Positions 1 through 10,740 of a DNA stretch of 64,000 nt are shown here, piece by piece. The notes below the pieces were generated by a model. That model saw only the letters and a list, made by a program, of their open reading frames with translations, was not told the origin of the DNA and made no database searches. Both the position numbers and the translations under genes were made by a program. Each line of letters begins with the position of its first letter. Position 1 is the stretch's first letter. The stretch is from Cordia subcordata (Eukaryota > Streptophyta > Magnoliopsida > Boraginales > Cordiaceae), in assembly GCA_028554755.1 (NCBI GenBank), contig JAPTOF010000031.1:1093501-1157500 (forward strand), in the 5' to 3' direction.

Positions 1-600
1 TAGCCAACACAATGATCAACAAAGAAATAAATGACTCTACATGTATCCAAATTGAAAAATTTTCACCATTACCATTTTTAAGCACATAATGCAATCTACC
101 CTAAGCAAGATATAACAAGAAAACCAAATTCCCATACCCCTAAACCTAAACTTTGCTTGTCCTCAAGCAAATTAGAGCAAAGCACAAAAACAAGCAAATT
201 GGCATTACAAGGCAAGTGAGGGTGGTGGGAATGGGGTAAAAACATGGGGAACAAGTGGAGAAGGGATAGATACAAGCTTGCATTTTCTTTAAATCCTTCC
301 ATGCTAATGATAAATAACCATACTACTAATCCTATGACTTACAATTCACAAACACTCACAAAGAAAACAAGATTAGTAGTATTGCATATGCATGCTTGCA
401 TTGGCATGTGCAATAATAAGCAATGGTGTATCTTATGGGACAAAAGATTAGGATTCAACACTTTGGTATGGGTGAAAGAAAAAGAAGGAAATTAAAAAGG
501 AAAGAAAATTAAAAAAATGCAAAATTGCAAAATTGAACCTAAGTTGCCTTCTAGTAGCGTTAACCACCATATGGTCAGCCGGGCAATTACCAACTCATCT
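1..600 (-). other. 3' non-coding region of G0
   Basis: Non-coding stretch between pol and the expected 3' LTR of the Athila element. Minus-strand landmarks shared with G1, G2 and G3 are a block beginning GCTACTAGAAGGCAACTTAG just after pol (about 560-535) and the perfect hairpin TTGCTTG-AGGA-CAAGCAA at 154-171, followed by an oligopurine-like run. The small plus-strand open frame at 244-495 lies in this repeat and is conserved only as DNA, so I do not treat it as a gene. Confidence 0.7.
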
Positions 601-1902
601 TCAACTTTCATAGATGGGGTCCTGAAGCACTGAAAACTCAACACGAACCATACTCAGATCATGTGCATGCTTCAAGCATTGCCCATTCACTGTTAACTCT
701 CGGCCATCCTTCAAGTCCTTGATCTTGACCGTTCCAGAAGGGTAGGCAACTGATACTTCATATGGACCATCCCATTTTGTCTTAAGCTTACTTGGAAGGA
801 GCTTCAAACATGATTTAAATAACTTAACTTTATCAGAGGGAGAGAATGATTTTTTTAAGAATATGTTTATCATGAATTCTCTTTATCCTATCCTTATAAA
901 GCTTGGCGTTCTTATACGCCTCAAATCTAAGCTCTTCCAACTCTGCTAGGTCTAGCATCATTTTCTCACCCGCTCTTGCCAAACCAAAATTTAAGGCCTT
1001 GATAGCCCAATAAGCTCTATGCTCAAGTTTTACTGGCAAGTAACAAGCTTTCCCATAAACCAATCTATACAAAGACCTACTAATAGGAGTCTCAAAAGTG
1101 GTACAGTAAGCCCACAAAGCATCATTTATCCTAATAGACCAATCTCTCCTATTGGGCCTAGCTATTTTCTCTAAGATGTACTTGATCTCCCTATTGGACA
1201 CCTTTACTTCTGCACTAGTTTGCGGGTGATAAGGACTGTTCTATGGCAAAAATGCAACAAGGCCTCTAATGTTCTATGGCAAAAATGCAAACCCCCATCA
1301 CTAATCAAGACCCTAGGGACTCTAAATCTAGAGAAAATGTTCTCCTTAATGAATTTAACCACTACCCTATGGTTATTAGTGCATGTGGGAATTACCTCAA
1401 TCCATTTGGACACATAATCAACGGCCACTAAAATGTATTAGTACTTAAAGGAAGGTGGAAATGGACCCATGAAATCTATACCCCAAATGTCAAACAACTC
1501 ACATGGAAGAATAGGGGATAAAAGCATCATGTTTCTCCTAGAGATAGACCCGAATTGTTGACATCTAAAACACCTTTTGCAATACTCTTGGGCATCCCTA
1601 AAGAGAGTGGGCCAATATAATCCACATTGCAAGACCTTCGTGGCAGTCTTCTTCCCACTAAAATGACCTCCACACCCCTCATTGTGACACATAGTCAACA
1701 CGCTTTCAGCCTCGTCCTCGGGCACACACCAGCGAGTCATTTGATCTGCACATACTTTGAAAAGATGAGGATCCTCCCAAAAGAAATGTCTAACTTGTGC
1801 TAGGAACCTATCTTTTTCTCTCTTCTCCCAATAAGAAGGAAAGCGCTCTGTGGCAAGATAATTAACAATATGAGAAAACCAAGGTATGTGATGAGAGACC
1901 AC
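601..1902 (-). pseudogene. G0 integrase (zinc finger, core, C-terminus), degraded
   Basis: Integrase inserts reverse-transcribed element DNA into the genome. Three parts are visible. The N-terminal HHCC finger (about 1570-1700) reads GCGGHF, then CKRCFRC. The DDE core (1204-1510) has [18 protein letters not shown] and LISDGG. The C-terminal part (601-1201) has [27 protein letters not shown] and KWDGPYEV. The frame breaks near 1200 and 1435, and a 21-bp direct repeat at 1237-1257 and 1270-1290 replaces part of the core, so no functional enzyme can be made. G1 at 24600-25843 is the closest intact comparison in the window. Confidence 0.85.
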
Positions 1903-1904
1903 AA

Positions 1905-2394
1905 ATAATTGCTCATCGAGAAACGAATAATGAAAAGGGATGGATCACTAGAAGACTCGCTAACAAGACAGGAAAGATGATCCGCAACTAAGTTTTCTCT
2001 ACCTTTTTTATCCCGAATCTCAACATCGAACTCTTGAAGAAAGAGCAACCACCTAATCAAGTGGGGCTTAGACTTTTTCTTAGACAACAAATACTTCAAT
2101 GCCGTATGATCAGTGTATACAGTCACCTTAGACCCTAGGATGTACGACCTAAACTTGTTAAGGGAGAAGACTACTACTAGAAGCTCTTTTTTCATGGTGG
2201 TATAGTTCTTTTGGGCTTCATCAAGAGTCTTGATAACATAGTAAACTACATAGGGCATCTTATTCTTCCTTTGACCTAAAACATCTCTTATCGCATAGTT
2301 GGATGCATCACACATAACCTCAAATAGGAGACTGTAGCTAGGTGGCTGGATAATCGGGGATGTAGACAATAAGGATTTAAGCCTTGTGTAGTTT
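1905..2394 (-). pseudogene. G0 RNase H domain fused to LTR sequence
   Basis: The minus-strand frame carries the Ty3/gypsy RNase H signature: [74 protein letters not shown] and ENLVADHLS. The frame stays open upstream to 2450, but its first 20 or so residues (reading [12 protein letters not shown]) come from LTR sequence rather than RT. The fused frame therefore follows from a deletion that removed gag, protease and nearly all of RT. It is a remnant with no complete polymerase. Confidence 0.85.
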
Positions 2395-2731
2395 AGGTCA
2401 TGTCTATGTGTTTCTCCTTCTGGGTCATCCGGCTGACTTTCTTCCTCCATTCTTTGTCTTTTTGGCCTCCGGTCTTCTCTCTTTGAGTCGTGTATCTCCC
2501 ATCTTTATCACCGATCAATGTCCAATCTCGATCTTAACCCAAAGTTTACCTAAATCATTAAAAATAAGCAATTAGTGCAACAATTTGTCTCTTAAACTCA
2601 ATATGCACAATTGTTTATGCTTAAGCCTATTCTTGTCATGAGCACTACACTAATGCATCTTTATGAACACTTAAAACCTCTTAATCATGGGCAAATAACA
2701 GTGCAAACACACACAGAAGCACAACACATTA
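2395..2731 (-). repeat. G0 LTR 5' fragment
   Basis: On the minus strand this begins TAATGTGTTGTG, against TGATGTGTTGTG at the start of the G1 LTR (17959). It follows that LTR through the block GACAAATTGTTGCACTAATT and up to the block GGAGGAAGAAAGTCAGCCGG, then stops abruptly at the RNase H junction. The expected TATA box and R/U5 part are absent. Confidence 0.8.
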
Positions 2732-3924
2732 GATATCAAGAGTGCTTTCGTAAATGGTTTCATTGAAGAGAGGTATATATTGAGCAACCTCCTAGTTCTG
2801 AAGATCCTTGTTTTCCAAGCCATGTTTTTAAACTTGAAAAGGCTTTATATGGTTTAAACAAGCCCCTAAGGCTTGGTATGAAAGACTTAGTGATTTTCTT
2901 GTTGAGACTGGTTTTGAAAGAGTAAAACTTGACTCTACTTTGTTTATAATGGAGAAGGAAAAGATATTTTGCTTGTTCAAATCTATGTGGATGATATTAT
3001 ATTTGGTGCCACTGTTGTAGCTTTGTGTGAAATTTTTTCTAAATGAATACATAAGGAGTTTGAGATGAGCATGATAGGTGTGTTAACATTCTTCCTTGGA
3101 CTCCAAATCAAGCAAACTAAGGAAGGCATCTTCATAAATCAAGCCAATTATTCAAAGTAGATAATAAAAAAGTTCAGGCTTTAGGATGCTAAAGAGATTG
3201 AAATGCCTATGAGTCCCTCAACCATGCTGGACAAGGATGAAAAGGTAAGCCGGTAGATGATTAGGAATATCGAGGCATGATTGTGGCTTACTTTACTTGA
3301 TGACCTCAAGGCTAGATATGATGTTTGCCATGTGTTTATGTGCTAGATTTCAATCTAAACCTAAGGAAACACATCTAGTTGCCGTAAAATGAATCATTAG
3401 ATATCTTATGGGAACTAGTAACCTAGGACTTTGGTATGCAAAAGGAACTTCATTTGATTTATGTGGTTTTTCGGATGTCAAGTTTATTAGTTGTAAGGTA
3501 GATCGTAAGATTATTAGGCACTTGTCAATTTCTTGGTTATTCTTTTGTATCTTGGTCTAGCAAGAAGCAAAATAGTGTAGCTATATCTACTACCGTGGCA
3601 CAGTATATTGCTGCTAGAAGTTGTGTTGCTCAAAATTTGTGGATGAAACAAAACTTGATTGATTATGGTTTGCATTATGATCATGTGCCTATCTATTGTT
3701 ACAATACTAGTGCTATAAATCTCACTAAGAATCCTATTCAACATTCTAGTACTAAATATATTGAGATTAGGCACTATTTCATTAGAGATCATGTGCAAAA
3801 AGGTGACATATTGCTTGAATTTATTGATACATTGCATCAGGTTGCTGATATTTTTATTAAACCTTTGCATGAGGATCAATTTTGTAAGATTAGGAGAGAG
3901 ATTGGCATACAAAATTCTAGCTAA
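2732..3924 (+). pseudogene. Sirevirus-type copia RT and RNase H fragment
   Basis: This is the 3' half of a Ty1/copia pol, broken by frameshifts. RT motifs in order are DIKSAFVNGF, ALYGLNK.. in a shifted frame, IYVDDIIFGA (about 2980-3010, the catalytic YVDD), FFLGLQIKQ and GIFINQANYSK. RNase H follows with WSSKKQ.., an open frame from 3595 reading AQYIAARSCVAQNLWMKQ, NTSAINLTKNPIQHSSTKYIEIRHYFIRDHV and VADIFIKPLHEDQF. The NTSAIN/KNPIQHS/IRHHFIRDH wording is typical of the Sirevirus lineage. The upstream boundary abuts the G0 LTR at 2731/2732, so gag, protease and integrase of this copy are gone. Confidence 0.8.
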
Positions 3925-4187
3925 AATGTGCTTATGTGGAAATGTGTGGCTTGAACATGTCAAAGAAAAGCATTTTTTCACAATCTAGTTAGTAACTAGC
4001 CAGATCAGAATGTAACTTAGTATAGCTAGACGCCCTCTTATCTAGTAGATCGGCTTGCCCAGATTGACCGATTAAACACCAGATGGGGCAATTTTAAAGG
4101 GTTTCAACCCATTTGTTTCACATTTTTCCAAACCTACTTCACAAAGACCACTTTCAACCATTATTGTGTGCAATTTCATCCAAAATC
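3925..4187 (+). other. Spacer between Sirevirus pol and env-like region
   Basis: Non-coding sequence after the pol stop. It contains cggcttgcccagattgaccg near 4050, which resembles the GTCGACC-type motifs seen in several LTRs of this window. No promoter or gene is evident. Confidence 0.4.
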
Positions 4188-5660
4188 ATGGTGAATCCAA
4201 GAGGTAGAGGACAAGAATGTAAGAAGAGCAAGAGGGCAAGAGCACAATCACCTCTACTATAATAAACCTAAAAATTCCAAGAGAAGCAATCAATGGTGTA
4301 TGGGAAATGTCTTGTGGATTCTGACTTTGCAAGTACAAATGTTCTTTAACTATTTGATGGTCAAGATTGGTATGATTTTTTTAATTTAAATTATGGTGTT
4401 AATGTTGGTATAGTGTGTGAATTCCATGAAAATCTTGAAATTGAGCATAGCAGTCCTAAGCTTGAATTGAATCAACCTTGTGCATAAGTCCTTTGTTTTG
4501 TCCAAAGATGTTTTGAATAAGATTTTCAAAATACTGGTTGATGGTAAAGGACATTATAATAGCCCAGGATGGCTAGAAAGAGCCAAGCGATATGATGGTG
4601 CTATTATAAATTTCATGTGGCATGATGTTGGTCCCAAAAATATCAATTTAATACTTCCCCTTCTTAAAGATGTTGATATGAATAAGAGAATTACACTCAA
4701 AGTGACTAGTGAAGTTTTATTGCTTAAGATGATCAATGATGGAAAAACACATCTAATGGATGCTTATGTACTTTATATGCATTATGAGAAGAAGAAAATT
4801 GCCTTACAATTTCTTCTATTACATCACGTTACATATTAATGGTAGGGATAAAGGAAAGACCATTACTCTAGGTTGTGGAATGACTTTGACCCGCATTTTG
4901 AACATTTTATTATTAGGTTGAAAGTAATGATTAAGGCATTTGCTTGGAATATTAACATGACCTACATGAATTGCATAGGCATTTACTAGTACAATAGGAA
5001 CCCTATTAATAGGGCTATCTATAATGATTTCCCCCATGACATTAAGGAGGAATAAAGCAGAGGTCAAGGGAATGGACAACCTTTAGTAACCGATGATGGG
5101 ACTGGAAGCTCATCATGTGGATGAGGTTTAAAATGCTCTAGATGAGGAAAAACAGCAAGAACAGGCGAGAGGAGAAGACATTAACATTATTGAGCTAGTC
5201 ATTGGGCTGCCCATGAATGTAAGCACGAATGAGGAAGAAATAGGGCTAACTATAGAATGAATAATGCTTAGGGAATTTATGCATGCTTTAAGAAAGCAAG
5301 CTAGCATGGATGAGCAAATGAACCATGAGATGAGGCATAGAGTAGTTCTAGCTCTAGTGTACAATAGGATGATTCTTCTATTTTAGCCTGGATATTGACT
5401 CAACTGGAGATACTCAATATAAATATGGATAGATGAATGTAAATTGGACTAAAATGAACGAAAATTTGACAGATAACACTACCCTTGGCCAATTAGATCT
5501 CCACTTGGGCAAACTTGAGAACTCCCATGAAGAACTCAATTTTGACTTTGCAAAGTACATCAAAGACCACGGAGAGAACCCTTGAGGATTGAAGCACCAT
5601 GTATTTTTCAAAAACAATTTAGCTCTTGTAGTGGAAAGACCTTCTTGAATTCTATGTGCC
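4188..5660 (+). pseudogene. Degraded post-pol (env-like) ORF of the Sirevirus copy
   Basis: An ATG at 4188 opens a basic N-terminus (VNPRGRGQECKKSKRARAQ), then stops break the frame. Later pieces include FDGQDWYDFFNLNYGVNV and VCEFHENLEI (about 4350-4445), an open frame at 4480-4839 with VLSKDVLNKIFKI, and a helical tail near 5270-5390 (LREFMHALRKQASMDEQMN). A C-terminal ORF after pol is a known feature of Sireviruses. The DWYDFF...FHENLE order also resembles the plant 'putative transposon protein' domain found in such ORFs, which is recalled and not searched. It is heavily mutated, so its function cannot be judged. Confidence 0.5.
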
Positions 5661-5749
5661 ATGATCTTTTAGCTCTAGACGGTTTAAGTAAAAAACACAT
5701 ACTAATGCAAATAATCACATAACTTATACAATTAATGTGTAGAGTACTA
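5661..5749. other. Junction between inverted Sirevirus pieces
   Basis: Short AT-rich stretch between the plus-strand env-like region and the minus-strand primer site at 5750. It probably contains the first bases of the minus-strand element's leader. The orientation switch falls here, near 5670-5700. No gene is seen. Confidence 0.4.
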
Positions 5750-5762
5750 GGCTCTGATGCCA
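5750..5762 (-). other. Primer binding site, initiator tRNA-Met type
   Basis: On the minus strand this reads TGGCATCAGAGCC, one base away from the usual copia site TGGTATCAGAGC. It lies two bases inside the LTR edge at 5765. It shows that the neighbouring LTR is a 5' LTR in minus orientation. Confidence 0.75.
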
Positions 5763-5764
5763 CG

Positions 5765-7440
5765 TGTTGCCTAGGGAATAAATCCAAAAGGAGGGGTGAA
5801 TTGGATTATTGGCACAAACAAGTACTTAAAACTCTTAACAAGTATTTCAAGTAAAAGCACATACAAAACTCAGAGTAAGTACTTGAAATATAAAGAGTAT
5901 AGGGTTAAGAAGATCAAAGGTAGCAATTTAGAGTGGTTCGAACTCCCAAGGGCCTAGTCCACTACCTAAGGTCTTCCGTTAGTGTTTCAAAAACTTTACT
6001 AGTGAATTGACTTCTTGCTTAGTTCATTGTAGAAGTGCAGAACAATGGTCGCAACCCTTGCATCACCAGAAGGACTATAAGTTTTAACCCAATACTTGAC
6101 GATTTTGACCTTTAACTCTTGAGAGAAGTTCCTCACAACTTTGCTACCCAAGAGTAAAGAAACTCACACCCAATGTAATAGTAGAGAGTTTGGAATATAA
6201 GAACTTCTTGTGAGCAAGTGTACAAAGGTATTTAAACCTTTCTTATGTTGCTCTAAGTAGATAAGCAATTTATGAGCTCAAGAACTTGACCAACAAATGT
6301 CAATATTATGCAATCATTGAAGATAGTAATAAATAAAGCAAGATTATAGAAAAAAGAGTGTATTGAATGCTAGAGAGCTTGTGGATATGTTTTGATTAGG
6401 TTTTCTTTGAGTTGGAAGCCCAAAAAGTAAGTCTCCTAATGGCTATATTTTAAAAACAACTTAAAGTGACTGCTGGAGCACTTTATCGGTTGGCCCCCTT
6501 GGTGTGTCGATAGTTCCAGTAAGCTAAAGAGCATTACTAGAACACCTTACCGGTTGACCGCCTATGTGTTTCTATAGAGTTAATGTGCTCTCTATTTCTA
6601 CTAGAGCACACTACTGGCCGACTGCTTGTGTAAGCTGGTAGTTGCAGAAAAAGTTGAAAAAGCAATTTGACTTTTTACAAAAAAGTAACTATATATCTAA
6701 TCAACAGTAAAGACATTTTTTTGCAGATTTTGGAAGCTCAAGACAACTATTATTCTTCTAAGATCATTTCCATAATAAATGTTAAACCAACTGGCCATGC
6801 AAAACATTTAATGCAAGTTCAAACTATCACTCAACTCAAGTTTTTTAGATTTTTTGCATAAGAATGAAGCTTTTGTGCAATGTCATTACTCAATGGGTAG
6901 TTGGCTTATATGAAACCACATGTATATGTATAATTTAGCTCAAAATATCAAGTAATGTATGCTATAGTACATGCAACTTCCAAAATGCAAAGATATGGAC
7001 TTCAACGCTATATTTACTGCAAGAAAATACATTTGAATGCAAATGTAAGCATGTACATACTTATAATAATAAGAATAAGAAGATAGATATATATATATAT
7101 ATATATATACATGTATTAAGGAGAAAAGATGTAGAAGAACAAAATGCAAGAAGAATGCATGCAATGCACTAAGTTATTGAGCTCATTTCATTTTGCTTAT
7201 GTACCAAGATCAATGTAACATAAGACTAATAAATAGGAAAAGAGCTACAATTACAATACATCTACAAGGTACACAAACTTCATGAACCATGCTCCATTTC
7301 TTTTCCTTTGCTTACAAATACTAAAATAAGATATTCAATATACTAAACATAGTAGCAATTAGACAACAAAACATAATTACGGCATCATCAAACTATAATT
7401 AACATCAGTAAATTAATATATTAAACCAATATATTCAACA
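5765..7440 (-). repeat. Sirevirus-type LTR, minus orientation
   Basis: On the minus strand it starts TGTTGAATATATTGG (7440) and ends CCTAGGCAACA (5765), so it has TGTTG/CAACA ends and is 1676 bp long. The 3' end, reading back as gaataaatccaaaaggaggg, has the style of Sirevirus LTRs. A TATA-like TAAAATATAGCC lies at 6441-6452 on the minus strand. It is preceded by three imperfect CCAACCG/TCAACCGG/TCGGCCAG elements (about 6470-6640). A (TA)n tract sits at 7087-7109. The right edge is inferred from the terminal CA and the start of a different repeat. Confidence 0.6.
7087..7109. repeat. (TA)n microsatellite
   Basis: A pure TA dinucleotide run inside the Sirevirus-type LTR. It is likely to vary in length between individuals. 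Confidence 0.9.
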
Positions 7441-8885
7441 CTATTGTAGTTTCAATTTGAGAGAAGTAGAGGAATGGAAAAATGGTTTGCATTTTGTGTC
7501 CAACATTTATGTTTCTGGTCACAGATAAAGCTTGTATAGGTTTTTTTCTATGTAAATCCTTATAATGTATCGATTCAGACATAGAGAGGTTGTATAGCAC
7601 GTTGTTTGAGGCATTCTGGAGGTGTCGGTCGACCTAGCTAGTTGATTGGTAGAAGCCTTAGCCTGATCGGCGAGGACAGAAGGTCTCTGGAGATACCGAT
7701 CGATCGGTGACCGGTAGGAGGCAACAGTCGACTGACAAAGGCAAACTATAGGTGTTTGATGTGTTTTTGGCATTCCAATTGCTTTAGGCTTTGTGCCCAA
7801 GGCTTATTTATAGGGAGCCATTGATTAGGGACTATTTAATTTTGCTATAGATGTTTATTTCGCAATATCTACATACATGTTTAATTGTACGAATGGTTAT
7901 TGTAATCTATCATATAGCAATATGTCCATTTAAAATTGGCTAGCCTTTGGATCTTGTTTTGCTTGAGTTTGATAAGTCTTTCAAGATTGCTTAGGCTAAT
8001 TAGTTTGGTAATTAGATATCCTAAATAAACAATGCATATAATTGGTAATTTACTTGTTTTTCTGGCGCTACTTAATTAATGGACTTATTAAGACAACTCA
8101 AAGCATACCTACCCATGGATTCTAATTCGGTAATAGGTCCAATCCATTTACGGTATCAAACTTGTTTTAGTAACACAAGGTGGAATGCAACAATTCCTAA
8201 GGGTGTTAAGATCTAAAAGAATTTTGAGATAAATGGAGTATAAAGAAAACCCACAAGTTAAAATATTGTATGGGAAAGAGGAATGGAAACCCCACAACCT
8301 TCCACATGCTGTTCATGTCAAGGGAAAGTGGCATAGACCTCCCTACCAGGGGGTGTCATAAGTACCTAGATTTGACAAAGTGGACTTAACGTGCGTATTC
8401 ATAAGACGTTCGACCATCTTTTCAATGGAGTTCGTCATCATAAATTGTCTCATGGCATAAAGATGAGATTCACTACCCTATCGGAGGGCTTATGTCTAGA
8501 TATATGACGGGGAATGAGACACTAAAGAGGTGGTTAATTACACTCAACTCGAATCATGGGTTCGGTCACCCCATCAGTGAAGGCCCCTAGGAGATTTGAG
8601 AGGTCAAACAAGCAGTGATTGGATTCTGTTACTATCTATCTAGATAAACGTTATCCAAATAGGCTACCTAACTCAACTATTTAGAGTTCGACCATCCCAT
8701 TGATAACGTTCGTATGATAGGGTTGAGAAGTTGTTACACCATTGTAGATTAAGGGTAAAACCACAAAAGGGCAACAGACGTAGAAAGTGTGATGTACATT
8801 GTTTTTCTGCTGTTGAATACATGTTACACGTGTGTCCAGTTTATATTACTCAATATTAATTATGATCTATTGTTCGATATCTATT
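7441..8885 (+). other. Copia B leader (5' untranslated region)
   Basis: It corresponds to 13900-15317 of copia A: shared blocks include ttaaaatattg.atggga (about 8260), aaccccacaaccttccacatg and the repeated ttcg.ccatc phrases (8400-8700). A cluster with tcggtcgacc (7625-7634), gatcggtgaccggtagg and cagtcgactgac spans 7625-7745, followed by ttatttatagggagcc (about 7803-7818), a possible TATA-like element. A fragment of the same leader recurs at 55765-55921. No gene is seen. Confidence 0.65.
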
Positions 8886-9700
8886 ATGACTTTCTTCAAT
8901 CCACTAGCTATAATTCTAAGGGAGTATAAGCTCACCAGTTCCAATTTTGTGGATTGGAAAAGGAATCAGGATATAGTACTCACCCCTAAGGAGTACAAGT
9001 ATGTCCTAACTACTCTTCCTTGTCTTGTTGTAAAGGAAAACTCTTCTGATGCCATGTGCAATGCTGAGCAAAAATGACAGAAGCCAATAGTATGGCCAAG
9101 TGTTATATGTTGGCCTCTATGTTGGATGTTCTACAAAACAAGGATCAAAACATGGCAATTGCCAAAGAGATCATGACTTCGCTATCTTTCATGTTGCTAA
9201 GTAGAGCAAGCTTGTTAGGCAAGCTGCTATGAGAGAGCTTATGACCACTAGGATGGTAGAAGGTGTAGTTGTTAGAGAGCATGTGCTCAAGATGATGGAG
9301 TGCCTTAGTACTATTAAGATCTTAGGTGCAAGCATTGATGAGTAGTCATAGGTGGACATGATCTTATAGACCCTTCCTTCGTCTTTAAATCAGTTCAAGC
9401 TCAACTATAACATGGGCAAGTTGAACATGAATTTGATAGAGTTGATGAAAGAGGTACAAGCAGCGGAGGCTATTATGAAGCCTTTAGGTCATGCACATGT
9501 CTCTCAAGCTTCCACTTTTGGGCATCACTCAAAAGGGAAGAAGAAGCCCCAGATGAAAGAGAAGTAGTAGCGTGACCAGAAGAAGAAGAAGACCCTTGGG
9601 CCAAAACAGGAAGCTAATGTTAGGAAGCCCAAAGGGAAGTGCTTCAAGTGTAATTAGCAGGACCATTGGAAGAAGGACTATCCCAAATACCAAGTTGTCA
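8886..9700 (+). pseudogene. Copia B gag, degraded
   Basis: Gag forms the virus-like particle. The start is chosen at 8886 by alignment with copia A at 15318 (TFFNPLAIILREYKLTSSNFVDWKRNQDIVLT). A TGA at 9075 replaces the Trp codon present in A, and the frame then drifts through KANSMAKCYMLASM, LDVLQNK and AIAKEIMTSLS. The basic C-terminus ends in a damaged zinc knuckle, GKCFKCN-stop-QDHWKKDY, where the stop is TAG for CAG and the last Cys has become Tyr. It cannot give a working protein. Confidence 0.75.
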
Positions 9701-9734
9701 CGTAGGAAGATACCTCCCTCATGCTCTACGCTGA

Positions 9735-9993
9735 AACCAGTTTAGTGGTAGATTTTATTGATTCTTGGATTGTAGATTCAGGAGCCACTAATCGCATTTG
9801 CAATTCTTTGCATGGATTTTAGGTTATGCGGGATCTGAGTATAGGGGAGTTCGCTCTTATGTTTCAAACATTCGCAAAAAAGCTAGTTTCCGTTTCACAG
9901 TTGTTGATGGATGGTTTTTCAATATGTTTCCATTTTGATGTCGATATTAGTAGAAATTGAGATTTTATATGCTCTGGTAGATTACATAATGGT
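9735..9993 (+). pseudogene. Copia B aspartic protease fragment
   Basis: The motif IDSWIVDSGATNRICNSLHGF (about 9755-9820) has the DSG of copia proteases, which cleave the Gag-Pol polyprotein. It is followed by a TAG in place of a Gln or Trp codon, and the rest is out of frame. The neighbours are gag upstream and integrase downstream, as expected for Ty1/copia. Confidence 0.7.
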
Positions 9994-10740
9994 TTGTTCT
10001 ATTTGTACCTGACTTGTGCTGCAACACATAACACTGAAATAATAGAGTGCCTTAGAAGAAAGGTTCCTGAAACCAATGATGCTTTTCTTTGCCATTTGTG
10101 TTTGAGACACATTAGTCAAGAACGCATTCAGAGGTTAGTTAAGGATGGGCCTCTTAGCTCATTAGATCTTGAAGATCTACCATAATGTATTTCCTATCTT
10201 AAGGGAAAATGACCAAAACATTTTCTTCTAGTGGATAGAGGGCTAGAGAAGTATTAAAATTGATACATACTAATGTATGTGGTCATATGAGTGCACTAGC
10301 TCGTGGAGGCTATGAGTGTTTCATTACATTTACAGATGATTACTCTAGATATGGTTATATTTATCTGATGCGATGCAAGTCTGAATCCTTTGAGAAATTC
10401 AAGGAATTTAAGGCTGAGACGGAGCAAAAATTAGATAAGCATATCAAAGTCATTCGGTTTAATCGTGGTATCGAATACTTCTCAGGTGAGTTTTGGGATT
10501 ATCTCATTCAATAAGGATTATGGCACAATTAATTGCTTTAAGCATTGCCTAGCTAAATAGTGTGGTTAAAAGAAGAAACCATACACTCTTAAAGATGGTG
10601 AGGTCTATGATGTCTCATGCATATTTACCTATAACTTTTAGTATATCTTAGAGACGGCAGCATTTATTATGAATTTGGCACCATCAAACTCAGTGCCTAG
10701 GACACCTCAGGAGATGTGGACAGGGCATAAGCCCAACTTA
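9994..10740 (+). pseudogene. Copia B integrase, catalytic Asp residues replaced
   Basis: The pre-integrase/zinc region reads LCHLCLRHISQERIQRLVKDGPLSSLDLEDLP, then CISYLKGK. The core reads LIHTNVCGHMS, GGYECFITFTDDYSRYGYIYLM, FEKFKEFKAE and FNRGIEYFSGEF. In copia A the matching positions are HTDMCGPM and SDRGGEYL, so both catalytic Asp residues are Asn here, consistent with G-to-A changes. Stops at 10183 and 10512 break the frame. The C-terminal block MNLAPSNSVPRTPQEMWTG (about 10670-10722) reappears at 11796, where copia C begins. Confidence 0.75.

Larger units (their letters stand above)
1..2731 (-). mobile_element. G0: truncated Athila-type Ty3/gypsy element
   Basis: Read on the minus strand, this holds an LTR 5' end (2731 to about 2395), then RNase H, zinc-finger and integrase coding sequence (about 2394 to 601), then the 3' non-coding region (600 to 1), which runs off the window. 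The protein pieces match those of G1 (23815-25843) almost block for block. Gag, protease and RT are missing because the LTR is joined directly to the RT/RNase H boundary. The 3' part matches 60960-61500 (same strand) and 25860-26420 (opposite strand). It is a rearranged, non-functional copy. Confidence is high for family membership and moderate for exact edges. Confidence 0.85.

Noticed and set aside
3514..3981. 155-codon minus-strand frame
   Set aside because: It is antisense to copia RNase H (NTSAINLTKNPIQHS and neighbours).
4480..4839. 119-codon plus-strand frame considered as a host gene
   Set aside because: It lies in the degraded post-pol region of a Sirevirus copy, with continuous related sequence on both sides in other frames.
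8400..8720. Repeated phrases such as gttcgaccatc and ccatcccattg, considered as a CRISPR-like or satellite array
   Set aside because: Units are irregular in spacing and sequence, and the same stretch is in the copia A leader (14800-15180), so it belongs to the retroelement leader.
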